From: Lagopus muta
Lineage: Eukaryota; Chordata; Aves; Galliformes; Phasianidae
Assembly: GCF_023343835.1 (NCBI RefSeq)
Contig: NC_064440.1
Coordinates: forward strand, 35,843,537 to 35,907,536
Direction of reading: 5' to 3'
Length of the DNA stretch: 64,000 nucleotides
Position 1 is the stretch's first letter. The number at the start of each line of letters is the position of its first letter. The notes under the pieces were generated by a model, which was not told where the DNA came from, ran no database searches, and saw only the letters and a program-made list of their open reading frames with translations. Of the stretch, positions 43,901 to 53,690 are shown one piece after another. Made by a program: the position numbers and the translations under genes.

Positions 43901-46900
43901 TTTCCATGTGGATCACTTGGCAATCATGAGAGAAGCTCTCCTCTTGGTTTGCTTTCGTCCTGATTTGTAAGGACGTTGACTTTTTGAAAGCTTTGCAAAA
44001 TGGGCTTGTGATCCCCCACTGCCTGGTGGGGGCTTCTGTCTCATGGCTGCCTTGCATCTGTTTTTTGAAACACCTTTAGATGTCGAACCTTTTCTTTCTA
44101 AACCCTTCCCAGAGGGCTCGCATCCCTCATCCAGGCTGATCAACCTCTTGCTTGTTTGGGAAGTGTCTGCACAGGATGGTTTTCCCCTGCAGGAAAAAAT
44201 GTGAGCTTACACATGGGGAAATGCTGATCTGGGGAATGAGCTGACCTGACTCACCCAGGGGATGCTGGGGTTGGGGAGACCATGCCATGCCCTTGAGAGA
44301 CTGAGCATGAAATATAGGAATGACAGGGGACGTGGCTGCTGCTTGTGCATCACCCATCATTACCCAAGGCCTGAAGGCGTCTGAAGTGGTCCTGAGTTAA
44401 TCTGTTGCCATGGGATGGATTAAATGTGTGGTCAGACCTAGGGTGGTTTATGGTTTTTCCTCATTTCCTACCTTTCCTCCAGTATCAGCTGCACCTGTGG
44501 GTGTTGCCTTGAAGGCTTTGATCAAGGAAGCTTGAAGCAGCCTGTGAATCAGCATGGGAAGCTCACAGCCACAGGTTCATCAGTCCCGAAGGCAGGAGGG
44601 CCTTTCTCCGCTGCAGTTCTCACAGCACTGGGGCAGCTTGAAGCTAAGAATGGGGTAGCACTTGGCCCACAGTGGTGAGCTCCAGCTCTACCAGGCCCTG
44701 AGCTAAAGATTTCTTACTGTGGTGATTGCATTTCCCAACCTGTCACACTCTACTCCCCTCTGTTGTTCCTGATTCAGACCTTGGCAGAAGCAAGATTTCC
44801 CAGAAATGGAACTGAGCAGGGAAGACACCATCTTAGAGGAAGTGCTGAGCAAGTGAGGATGCCTTTGTAAAGGGGCTGTGCTCCAGTTCCCACCCATTCT
44901 GAACTTCTTTCTCTTTCCTCTGAGCTGCCTGCACACGCATGATGCACCCATTCACAAGCAAAACTGAGATGGAGGGGAGGAGGAAGAGGTGGAGGGAGAG
45001 ACTCCCGGTTTGCCTATCCACACTGATTTCTTGCTGCCTTACTTGCAGCTGTAGGTACGGATGTTGGCAGCTGCATGCTGGATCAGCCCAGAGCCCCAGG
45101 AGGGAATGGACAGACACATCTGCAGATCAACAGGGAGCCATTTCCAGAGGGGGACCTGCTGCTCCAGGTACCGTGCCCTGGTTTGGTCGATGGAGTTGTC
45201 CGTTAGCTCCTGCCAGACACAGTGTCTGGGCCCTGCCCATCAGACTGCACCAGCAGCAGTGGGATGTGTGGTCCCAGCTGTAGAGCAAGAGGAGACCCTT
45301 TTTTGCCAGGAGGTGCTTCACTGTGATCTTTGCATCCTGAGCAGGCACTGAGCACCTCAGGAAGGGCACTGGAGGCACTGCCTGGCTCATTTTCACTCAT
45401 TCAGTTTGCTGTGGCTTAGCTTACAGTGTGGCAGGTACCAATATGCAAGCTTGTCCATTCTGTCCAGAAGGGTGCAGAGGCATCACATACAGCAGTGTAG
45501 GGAATGATCCCAATGAATTTCCAGGGTGGTGCGTTCCTAATGCTCCAGTGGATGCCAAGAGAAGCCAGGAGATAGCTGTGTGGTAACATGTCCACTAGGA
45601 ATTGGTTTCCCTACACGAGCTCCCTGTCATGAGTTCACAGCTGTCTGGAATGGAAGAAACCCAGGCTCAGTCTGAAAGTTGAGAGCAAAATGAAGAAAGA
45701 TGGATCTGGGAAGCTATTGTGGACAAAATCAATGGCCAGTGCAAATTTGCCTTATGAAAAGGCCAGTGTATGTCAAGTGAAACAGCCCTCGCCAAGTGTC
45801 AGAGAGCAAAGAGACAGGGATTCACCTGGCAGGAATGCTGCTAGCTCAGGCTGCAATCTGTGAATGTGAGCCAGAAGGAAATGGCTCAGAAAAGTTCCTT
45901 AGAAAGGCTGTTTGCTGAATAAACACTTAGGCATCTCAAGTGAAAATATATGACGCTCCTTGTGGATGCAGGGCAGGTCTGCAGAAGGCATTCAATCTTC
46001 GTGGCTTTAATCCTGATACTATGGCACCCTGTGCCTGTGCTTTTTGCATCTTGAGTTTTCTTCTCCCATCTTTGGTGATTGGGCTAGATGATCTTAGTGG
46101 TCTTTTGCAATGTTAATGTCTCTATGATTCTTCATCTCAGATGTCTACAAGTATGATAGTCACAGATGAATTGGAGGAATAACACAATAGCCAGAAGGGA
46201 GCCAGCAATTGCCCAACTCTCTCTGTGAGGCTTCTCCCAAGTGCTCTCCAGGAGTTTGAGCCAGGCCACATGATGGCTGGCAATTTGTTGAGCTATCAGA
46301 GCATTGGCAGCTGTGGATGATTGAAGGCATCTGGATAGCATGTGGGATGTTAATAGGACCAAAATCCCTACAGCTGAGCTGCCCATTTTTTTTTCCTTAA
46401 AAAGTATTTTATTCACACATTATAATTTGCCAAGAGCTTTGACTCAGGGCTCGTTGGTGGGGGCTGCAGCACATGAAGGGAACACACCAGTCTCCCTGCC
46501 TGCTGGATGTGCATAGTATCAAGCAAAATGCTTAAACCAACAGGTTTTAAAATAATCCAAGATAATTAAAATGATTTTGATTTTTCTGTCCTTTTATTCC
46601 ATTGACCAGCCTTGTTCTCTTTGTTCTGGAGCATCCCATCCATCACAGCGCACCTAGGATGAGCTGCAGGGTGGACCACGAGTTGTCCATCCCTGCTAGC
46701 TTCTGGTGTTAGCAGCTGGTCAACCTGTGGTCTGCTTTGTTTGTTGTCATACTAAGAAATCATGCTTCTACCACTGTAGCAACTTGAAGTTGCCCTGAAT
46801 TGCAAATTGGGGTAGAGGGAGTTACCCGAGCACACAGGAATCCTGCCAGCTCGCTGAAGGTTGCACTCATGTCAGGATTGCAAGGCTGGGGGAAAGAACT

Positions 46901-49900
46901 TTTGAGCCTTCTTCATAGAGGTTCATAAACTGTGTGTGGTTCTGTGATTTGTTTTCCTCACTTCTAAGGATGTGACACAAATGACTACAAAGGCTGTTTT
47001 TAAGCAAGTAGCTACTGGTTGGGTATGTATTTAACTGCAGGCCATGTACATGCAATTGTAGAGTGGAAGGCACAAAGTGAAGCTGGCAGTTGGTGTGAGC
47101 ACAAAGATGTTTTATGGAGTTGATTTTTGTTTTCATTTCTTGCATGTGAAGCCTTGTCTTCTGTCATCTGCAACATAGGCCGGAACAGAGGAATTTTTGC
47201 AGATTGGTGTCTCACAGTGGCACTTGAATGCCAGGATGTGTTTGGGGACCTTTGAAAGTATGGAGACTCCTGAGACATTAGTCAGAAACAAGACTGAAAT
47301 CAAACGGGAAGGGACTGTTGTCCTGAGTAACCAGAGGCTGATTAGATGGGATGGCGTTAGCTCCTAGAAGACACATCGGTTTGCATGTCCAGGGCATGGG
47401 GGATGTCATGTCAGACACTGCAAATACAGTTGCCAGGGCCTCATCTGGGCTTTGGTTTTCCAGATATTGCCACCTCTGGACTTTCAAAGTACAGAGTGGC
47501 TGCTATTTCCAGATGCTTGATGATATTTGAACAATAACAGCGGCTGAATTTGGTCTTTACTTCGTGTACTTCTTAGCTGATGCCTCTTAATACAGTAGTT
47601 GCCCTGCCTGTATGTGAATACAGGTGATGTTTTACAAAATACAGTGGTTTCCCAAAATGTCTAGGCTATCTCTGATCATTGCTCATGCTGGCTGTGAGAC
47701 CTCCCCACCAAATAACACCAGCACTTTAAGATAGTCCAGCCAGCCAGCTGCTAAACTGAAGCTAAGGAGAGTAACTCTGGGCTCAATTTATACTTTCAGG
47801 CACTTAATGGGTTTGTCATCACGGTGTCTGAAGACGGCTACATCTTCTACGTCTCCCCTACCGTGCAGAACTATCTGGGCTTTCATCAGGTGGGTGCTAT
47901 TTTCTCCTGAGTGTGCACACATGGATGCAGCACAGGCCTGGGAAGGAGATGCTGGCCAGCCAATGTCAGTGCTTTTTCTCTCCCTGCCCAGAATTTGGTC
48001 ACTTCTGATGGATGTTTTCAAATGAGTTGTGTTCTTCAGGGGTTGTGAAAGCCAACAAACGTGCTTGTGAGCTTAGTAGCCACAGATGCAAACTGAGCAA
48101 TGGTAGGCATTACATCCTTTCCTCTTTGTGAGAGGGGTGTGAGCTTTTCGTCCCGTGGTGTCGTGCTGATGGGCACGTCCACCTTCACTGAGAGGGCGGT
48201 AGGGGTTATCACGGTGGTGAGCATCATCACCTGGAGGTTTATGTGAGGTGCCATAGAAAAAGAAGGTCTCTTTCTCCATTCACCCCATTATTTCTGATTC
48301 CTCTAAAGCTCAAAGGACTGAGTCAACAGGAACCCGATGAGGCTACCAAACTCAGTTTTTTGTAGACAAAGCTGTGAGGTGGGCAGTGCTGATTCTTGGT
48401 TCAACAGCAGACTGATGTTTTCCTCTCTTTGTTCTCTTTGCACCCTTTCCCAGCTCACTGTAGGAGGATCCTCATGTGCAGGTGGGCCAAACCAGCTGTC
48501 TGAGGCAGGGAGTGATCTTCTCCTGTACGTCTGGCTAAGCAGGAAGTTCTGTTCTGGCACATTTCTGAGGACAGGGACATGGCAGAGGATGGCCTGAGCT
48601 GCCTGTGTGCTCAGCAGGGCCACGACTTTGCAGGACCAGGCTGAGAAAGGCTGCTCCAAGACATGGCTATCGAAGAAGGGGTGTGTGTTGGGAGGTAGAA
48701 GGTGTGAGGACTTGCTGGTGTTTCCTAGGAAGATGGTTTGCACCAGAACACTCCCACAGGCTTAGTCAAATGGTAGTTTCTGTTCAGGACAAGGATGGGT
48801 ATTTCTAATGTGATGAAAAGAATTGAGGCAGAAACACCTCCAGGTTGCACCAAGCATGCGTGTGGTAATGGTAGATACCTTCCCAGGGGATTTCTCCTGG
48901 TAGCAGTGTGTTTCAGGTCACTAATATCTGTACAGTTTCTCCCAGCATATACCCACTGGTTGTACTTGCACCTGGGACAACTAATAGTGCAGCTGCCCAG
49001 GCTCACTCTGCCTTCTTGGCACACCTTTGGTACCTGTGGCATGCTCTGGCACATGTTTTCTCACACAGTAGGAAGTTGTAGGTTTTGCTCTGTTTACAAA
49101 AGTATTTTTCAGACCTCACCACTCTTCTGTTGTTCTCTAAACTTAAACCTCTCTCTGCTGCCTCATCAGTTGGAAAACGTGCCATTGCTTTAGGATGGAA
49201 TGGAAAGTCTGTGTGTGGGCTGTGGGTTGGCAGCACATTCTATGACAGAGCCTGTTTGATCCCTGCCATTCCTAGTGGAGGTTCATCTGGTACATCTCCG
49301 TGCTGTGCTCAAAACCCTTTATTCCCATTTCTTTATCCTCAATAACTGTACTTTTACCACCTGCAAAGAAAAGCCAGGGGTCAGTACCTGTTAGGTGCTA
49401 CCTGCTCTCCACATTTTCTCATTCCAGTCGGATCTCATCTACCAGAGCATCTACGAGCTGATCCACAAGGATGACAGAGCTGCTTTCCACTGCCAGCTGC
49501 ACAGCGGTGAGTGCTGGGCTGGGAAGTGTGGGCTCAGCCTTAGTCACCCCCAGAGAGGTCCAACCCCCACCTCAGGACCTGCCGTCCATCCATGGGAACC
49601 ACTTGTGACCAGCAGGTGTGTGGTTTCCTGCAGCTCTGCAGTGTCCTAGCAGGTCTGTAAGGTGTGGCTTCATTTTCCACTTGTTTTTTCCAGCCGTTCC
49701 TGATGGATGCAGCGTTGCAGGAAGCCCCAATCACCAGTGCCCTGAGTGTTCTGGCTGCATGGAGAGGAACTTCACCTGCCGCCTGCGCTGCTTGCTGGCT
49801 AACTCCTTGGGATTTCTGGTAATGCCAGGATGCCTCTAAGCACTGGCATCACCCCTGGACACATTGCTGCGTGCCTGTGTTCACTCGTGTCCCATGCAGA

Positions 49901-52488
49901 TGTGAGCTGGGGCAGTCTGGTTTCCAGCTCCTATTTCCTCACCTTGCCTGCCTTGTTTTCTCATCCTTTGCAAGACCTTGAATTTCCAAGGACGCTTGAA
50001 ACTTCTTCTTGGGCAGCAGAAGAGGGCATCAGACACGTCCCTGGGGCCTCTTCCACTCGCTCTCTTTGCCATCGTGACTCCCTTTCAGCCTTTCTCCATC
50101 CTGGAGATTCAGAGCAAGGCGCTGTTCTTCCAGTCAAAGCACAAGCTGGACTTTACTCCCATTGCCTGTGATTCCTGGTATGGCATCTCCCGCCTTCATC
50201 ATGGCAAAACCCGTGGCCACAAGTGCAGAACAGAAAGCCAGAGTGCCACAGGGTGCCCATGCCTTGTGCTCTGCCCTCAGGGGGGAGGTCATCCTGGGCT
50301 ACACAGAGGAGGAGCTGTGCAGTACAGGGTCCGGGTACCAGTTTGTGCACGCAGCCGACATGATATACTGTGCAGAGAGCCATGTGAGAGGTGAGTGCTG
50401 AGGGGAGCAACCAGGGAGGGACACTGGGGCTGTGGCAAGTCTGTGGGCTGGCAGCTGTGCAGCCCTGGCCGTGCTCCCTTGTGTTCCTGAGGTCTGCAGG
50501 AGCTGTGATGAGGTGTCCTGCTTGATACCTGCACAGGAAGCTGGTAAAGTGCCATCCTGTGCAGGGACACCCTGACATGCAGCACGGTGTGCCGGCTGCA
50601 GTTTTTGCTTCTGTGCCTAGGCACAACTTGCCCACGCCCCTGCGGTGCCCAGCTGAGTCTCTGTGCCACCTCTCTTTTCTCCCTGCCCCAGTGATAAAGA
50701 CAGGGAAGAGTGAGATAACAGTCTTCCGGGTGCTGAGCAAGAGGGGCACCTGGGTGTGGTTGCAGTCCAATGCCTGGCTGGTGTACAAAGGGGGTGAGCC
50801 TGACTGCATCGTCGCCCAGCAGCGAGTCCTGTCGTGAGTATGGCTGGGTTTCCAGCTGCGTCCCCTCGCCCAGGGTCTTGGACAAGTCTGCGAGCTCCCA
50901 TCTTGCTGCTTGGAGGCTGGTCCTGCCTGGCCTGGAGAATATACTCATTGTGTTTCCCTCTCTTTTTCCTCCACTCTGAAGAAACGAAGAAGGGGAGGAG
51001 TGTTTGCGAAAGCGAAGCCTTCAGCTGCCTTTCAGCTTTGCCACAGGGGAAGCGATCATATATGGGAGAAAGTCCAATTTCCTAGGCTCCTTTCAGGCTA
51101 AGGAGGAATTTCAGACAAAGACAGACACCCATACAAAGCAGCATGCTGTAGATCCCAACTCTATTCTGGGGACCACGATGGAACAGGATGCATCCATCTC
51201 TCTCTCCCATGCTGATGTCCCTCAGTTCACCTTGCCAGATCTCGATGCTGAGCTTGAGGAACCAAGCCAAGATGGAAAAGCTGGTCATGACAAGGACAGC
51301 AGCTCCTTCCTGGTAGATATTGAAACCCTCTTTGAGAAGAGTGAGGTGGATGGAAACGTATCCCAGAGCCCCAGCATGGACAGTACAGAGCTACAGCAGT
51401 GGGAGGACGCTCTGCTTAGCTTGTTCGTGGAGGACCTGCCACCTGAGGACTTTGGTGAGAGGCTGAGCAGTGAGTTGCCCTCTTACATGGAGCAGATGCT
51501 GGTCAGGGAGCGTGATGGAAAGAGCATGGAGTTCATGCACTGCAATGAGGAAGGGTGTTATGTGGCTCAATTCCAGCACTCGGGATTTAATCCAGAAGCC
51601 CCACAGCAGCCCCAAGCAGCTGGTGCACAAGGCCAGGATGTTGTGCTCTCTCTGGACTCCGTTATGTCAGAGGGCAGCTCTGCTCCAGCAGAACAGCAGA
51701 TCCTGATTAACCCAGACAGTCTGGAGGAGAGGATGCTTCTGGATGCCTTGGGCTCCAGCACCAAGCCCTGTGCAGAAGATCAGTTGGTCAACTCAGGACT
51801 GGAGTTTCAAGTAGGACTTTCTTCCTCTATTCCCATAGACACCGTCATTCCTGATTGCCAGAGCCAGTCTGAGTGCACTCTGATGGGCTTGAGCTGCCCA
51901 CCTCCCTTGGACTCCAGCACTCTAGTGTCCCAGCAGCATGATGATGTCCCAGTATGGGCAAACCCGGGCAGCACTTTGGGCAAGAGCACTTCCCCAGAAG
52001 ATTGCCCACTGGATGCTTGGATGGCAGCTCCAAAACAGCTGGGAGCAACAGGAGCGTCCGTGGAATCACAAACTGCACTGACCAGCAGCTCCCAGAGCTG
52101 GGGGAGCTTCCCCAGAGAGTCCCATTGCAATGGGAAGCAGGTGCTCAGCAGGGACACATGGCCCCAACCTCAGGGACTTGTGCTAGGGGTCAGTGAGGGC
52201 CCTGGCACACATCAGACAGACAACATCATGCTGCGTCACCGTGAGTACAGAACGAGCCAGGGTGTCTTCAGGCACGGGAACTCCTTTCTTGGGGATGCCA
52301 TTAAAATACCTGCAAGTGCTTTACCTTGCACAAACCACCCTGGAACACTGGCAGGATTGAGTTCGAGTTGCTCAGCATCTCCCTTTGCAGAGGTGGGAGT
52401 GAGGACGTCCTCCTGTGAGCCAGCTGCTGTCTTTCCACTGTCCTCCTTGGCAGGCAGGCAGCCCCTCTGTGCATGCAATGTCCAGTGA
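29954..52488 (+). CDS. AHR2: Aryl hydrocarbon receptor paralogue (bHLH-PAS), probably AHR2
   Basis: Ligand-activated transcription factor; AHR proteins bind planar aromatic ligands, pair with ARNT and bind GCGTG response elements. Ten coding exons (29954-29994, 33765-33952, 45049-45167, 47800-47889, 49428-49506, 49694-49818, 49975-50177, 50281-50390, 50692-50833, 50982-52488) sum to 2604 nt, 867 residues plus stop. Domains: basic start RKRKKP (5-10), bHLH about 27-74, PAS-A from about 112 to 215, PAS-B about 262-366, then a long C-terminal half with an acidic patch ([20 protein letters not shown]). Exons 7 and 8 are 203 and 110 nt, like the second gene. The bHLH ends with YLKVKNY rather than the YLRAKSF of AHR1 types, and this is why I lean to AHR2. 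Exon joins are solid; the paralogue name is not certain (AHR1B is the alternative). Confidence 0.85.
30901..30961 (-). repeat. Inverted dispersed repeat, right arm
   Basis: Reverse-complement partner of 28948-29008 (58 of 61 positions equal). The two arms lie about 1.9 kb apart with the AHR2 promoter and exon 1 between them. Confidence 0.75.
31178..31262 (-). mobile_element. CR1: CR1 LINE 3' tail
   Basis: Minus-strand CR1 end: in the plus reading 'atagaatcatgaaggatga' and 'gatcatctaggccaaccat'. Only the tail is present. Confidence 0.65.
31943..31982. repeat. (AT)20 microsatellite
   Basis: Forty bases of alternating A and T, directly touching the hairpin at 31982-32049. Confidence 0.97.
31982..32049. 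repeat. Near-perfect hairpin, 30-bp arms and 6-base loop
   Basis: Left arm 31983-32012 and right arm 32019-32048 are reverse complements at 28 of 30 positions, with the loop AAAAAT at 32013-32018; one more outer pair forms at 31982/32049. Arm ends are GACTTTCCTCAG on the left and CTGAGGAAAGTC on the right. It sits in AHR2 intron 1 next to the AT tract. It could be a small palindromic transposon, a template-switch palindrome or a microRNA-like precursor; the sequence does not decide. Confidence 0.93.
33765..33952 (+). CDS. AHR2: AHR2 exon 2 (bHLH)
   Basis: Acceptor ttttccag, donor GTAAGT, phase 2 to 1. Encodes the basic region [13 protein letters not shown] and helix-loop-helix LLPFSEDV...[10 protein letters not shown]. 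The DNA-contacting KRHR..RLN residues of AHR are kept. Confidence 0.96.
34119..34462 (-). mobile_element. CR1: CR1 LINE 3' region
   Basis: Minus-strand CR1 of about 340 bases, 170 bases after AHR2 exon 2. The plus reading shows 'agaatcacagaatggcttga', 'gttggaagggacctcaagg', 'catccaacctggccttgaac' and 'cttaaaaccatttccccttg'. It belongs to the same subfamily type as the long copy at 19658-21340. Confidence 0.92.
37328..37425 (-). mobile_element. CR1: CR1 LINE 3' tail
   Basis: Short minus-strand CR1 end with 'gtttgagttggaaggacatt' and 'aaaggtcatctagtccaag' in the plus reading. Confidence 0.75.
40815..40978 (+). mobile_element. CR1: CR1 LINE 3' end
   Basis: Plus-strand CR1 end with 'ggaacaggctgcctgggggg', 'ctctggagatattcaaaac' and 'aattctgtgattctgtgatc' as the terminal 8-bp repeat. 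Confidence 0.9.
41165..41256 (+). mobile_element. CR1: CR1 LINE 3' tail
   Basis: Plus-strand fragment with 'agagatctcaggaggtcttt' and 'ccaacctctgctgttgtctg', a decayed CR1 end. Confidence 0.65.
45049..45167 (+). CDS. AHR2: AHR2 exon 3
   Basis: Acceptor cttgcag, donor GTACCG, phase 1 to 0. It gives 40 residues that resemble AHR exon 3 only at the end (EGDLLLQ, as in EGEFLLQ). The phases and position agree with the rest of the gene, but this is the least conserved exon. Confidence 0.82.
45168..47799. other. AHR2 intron 3
   Basis: No exon or RNA gene seen. A very short plus-strand CR1 end lies at 46077-46133. The rest is unassigned. Confidence 0.55.
46077..46133 (+). mobile_element. CR1: CR1 LINE 3' tail (remnant)
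   Basis: Fifty-odd bases with 'gattgggctagatgatctta' and 'ctctatgattctt', the closing bases of a CR1. Confidence 0.7.
47800..47889 (+). CDS. AHR2: AHR2 exon 4 (PAS-A start)
   Basis: 90-nt phase-0 exon with acceptor ctttcag and donor GTGGGT. Encodes [20 protein letters not shown] and [10 protein letters not shown], the first strands of PAS-A. Confidence 0.95.
47890..49427. other. AHR2 intron 4
   Basis: A 1.5-kb intron with no exon, repeat family or RNA gene recognised. Confidence 0.55.
49428..49506 (+). CDS. AHR2: AHR2 exon 5 (PAS-A), short form
   Basis: Acceptor attccag, donor GTGAGT, phase 0 to 1. Encodes [20 protein letters not shown] and HCQLHS. The equivalent exon in AHR1B here and in human AHR continues about 15 codons further. 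Confidence 0.93.
49694..49818 (+). CDS. AHR2: AHR2 exon 6 (PAS-A)
   Basis: Acceptor ttttccag, donor GTAATG, phase 1 to 0. Ends [20 protein letters not shown], matching the [14 protein letters not shown] block of AHR; the first half is Cys/Ser-rich and diverged. Confidence 0.92.
49975..50177 (+). CDS. AHR2: AHR2 exon 7 (PAS-A/PAS-B)
   Basis: 203 nt, phase 0 to 2. Acceptor is the less usual tttgcaag; donor GTATGG. Encodes [35 protein letters not shown] and [14 protein letters not shown]. Confidence 0.93.
50281..50390 (+). CDS. AHR2: AHR2 exon 8 (PAS-B)
   Basis: 110 nt, acceptor ccctcag, donor GTGAGT, phase 2 to 1. Encodes [20 protein letters not shown] and [16 protein letters not shown], the core of the ligand-binding domain. 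Confidence 0.96.
50391..50691. other. AHR2 intron 8
   Basis: Short intron without recognised content. Long minus-strand open frames across it are antisense shadows of exons 8 and 9. Confidence 0.7.
50692..50833 (+). CDS. AHR2: AHR2 exon 9 (PAS-B)
   Basis: 142 nt, acceptor gccccag, donor GTGAGT, phase 1 to 2. Encodes [29 protein letters not shown] and [10 protein letters not shown], the last strands of PAS-B. Confidence 0.94.
50982..52488 (+). CDS. AHR2: AHR2 exon 10 (transactivation region, to stop)
   Basis: Acceptor ctctgaag, then [20 protein letters not shown] matching the EEG..HLRKR..LPF start of AHR exon 10. About 500 further codons run to TGA at 52486-52488. Seen: acidic and hydrophobic [20 protein letters not shown], then [13 protein letters not shown], similar to the acidic subdomain of AHR. 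No glutamine-rich tract like that of mammalian AHR is present. A further 3' exon, as in mammals, is not needed but not excluded. Confidence 0.85.
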
Positions 52489-52814
52489 AGGTGTGTGCTG
52501 GGGACTGCAGGACCTGAGGGCCAGTGGGGGGCATCTTTGGAGAGACAGTGGGGTGAGGTAACTGCAGCTGTGTGCACAGTACGTGAACCCAAGGAGGGAA
52601 AGAGGTGCTTCAGACCACAGGGATGGCTCCTTCCCCTGGTTTTCTCCCTACCTTTACCCATGCCATCAGATGGAGGATGGTGTGTTTTTGCCAAAGCAAT
52701 GAGAAAGGCATCAAGGGAGGCAGCGCTTGCCACCTGCCTCTGTGCTTAGGACCGATTCTGTGGCTTTAAAATTTGTTTCTGAGACAGAGCTCCATCAGCC
52801 TTCCATCTATCCTT

Positions 52815-52820
52815 AATAAA
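52815..52820 (+). terminator. AHR2: Probable AHR2 polyadenylation signal
   Basis: AATAAA 327 bases after the AHR2 stop codon, the first canonical hexamer downstream. Weaker ATTAAA hexamers follow at 53198-53203 and 53215-53220. Use of any of them is inferred. Confidence 0.55.
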
Positions 52821-53227
52821 CCAGATGCAGGCAGGGATGCTGCAGGATGCCCTGTGGCCTCAGCAAGTCATCAGCACTGGGTGGGATGATGCTGAGCTGT
52901 AGGGTGCAGGCAGCAGAGCGATGCTGGACCCTTCTGCAGCAGCCTGGAGAAGCACCTGATGTGAGCCTTACACACTGACCAGCCTCAAACCTTGCAGCGC
53001 TCTGCCACTGGGGGCTGCAGCTGACCCCTGCTGCTCCATTGCTTGCATGTCGATTGTGTGTGTTATGTCTGTGCATCCGTGGATTGTTTTTGTGGCAGTG
53101 TCTCATTTTCCACTCTGTGGTTTCTTTGTATGTCATTCACCAGCGTCAGGGCGGAAGAAGAGATGGACTGCAACTCACTCACTGCACTTTGTTGTGTATT
53201 AAAATGTGGTTTGTATTAAAAAGTGGT

Positions 53228-53362
53228 GTGACAGTTTGTTTGATGGGGCTCTGGGCAACCTGGTCTGGTATTAAATGGGCAGGTTGGTGGCCCTGCCTGT
53301 GGTGGGGGGGTTGGAGGTCCTTGGAGTCCCTTCCAACCGGGCCACTCTGTGATCTGTGACCT
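53228..53362 (+). mobile_element. CR1: CR1 LINE 3' end
   Basis: Plus-strand CR1 terminus: 'tttgatggggctctgggcaa', 'ggtggccctgcctgtggtgg', 'gtcccttccaaccgggccac', 'tctgtgatctgtgac'. Confidence 0.9.
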
Positions 53363-53469
53363 TGAACAGCATCTCTCCATTTCCCTCTCAGCTGAGCAAG
53401 TACTTGCAGAAGCTGCTCAGTTTTTCTCCGGGCTAAGGCTGGAGGAGGAGGGTCCTGGCCCCTGCGTTT

Positions 53470-53690
53470 CCTATACAGAACTGCAGACTGGTTTGGGTTG
53501 GCAGGGTCCCCAAAATCCACCCAGCCCGACAGACTGCCCAAAGCTCCATCCTGCCTGGCCCTGAGCGCTGCCAGGGAAGGGGCATCCACAGCTTCTCAGG
53601 GCAGCCTCTGCCACGGCCTCGCCTACCTCGTAGTAAAGAATTTCTTCTTCCTGTCCAATCTGAACCCAGCTTTCCCATAGCCCTTGCCGG
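53470..53690 (-). mobile_element. CR1: CR1 LINE fragment
   Basis: Minus-strand CR1 facing the preceding copy. The plus reading shows 'gctccatcctgcctggccct', 'gggcatccacagcttctcag' and 'ctgtccaatctgaacccag'. It ends about 250 bases before the start codon of AHR1B. Confidence 0.8.

Larger units (their letters stand above)
33953..45048. other. AHR2 intron 2
   Basis: An 11.1-kb intron. Recognised content: CR1 pieces at 34119-34462 (-), 37328-37425 (-), 40815-40978 (+) and 41165-41256 (+). No exon with AHR or other homology was recognised, and no RNA gene. The stretches 34470-37320, 37430-40810 and 41260-45048 show nothing I can name. Confidence 0.55.

Noticed and set aside
50153-50948. Two minus-strand frames of about 219 residues
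   Set aside because: Antisense shadows of AHR2 exons 8 and 9, without homology.
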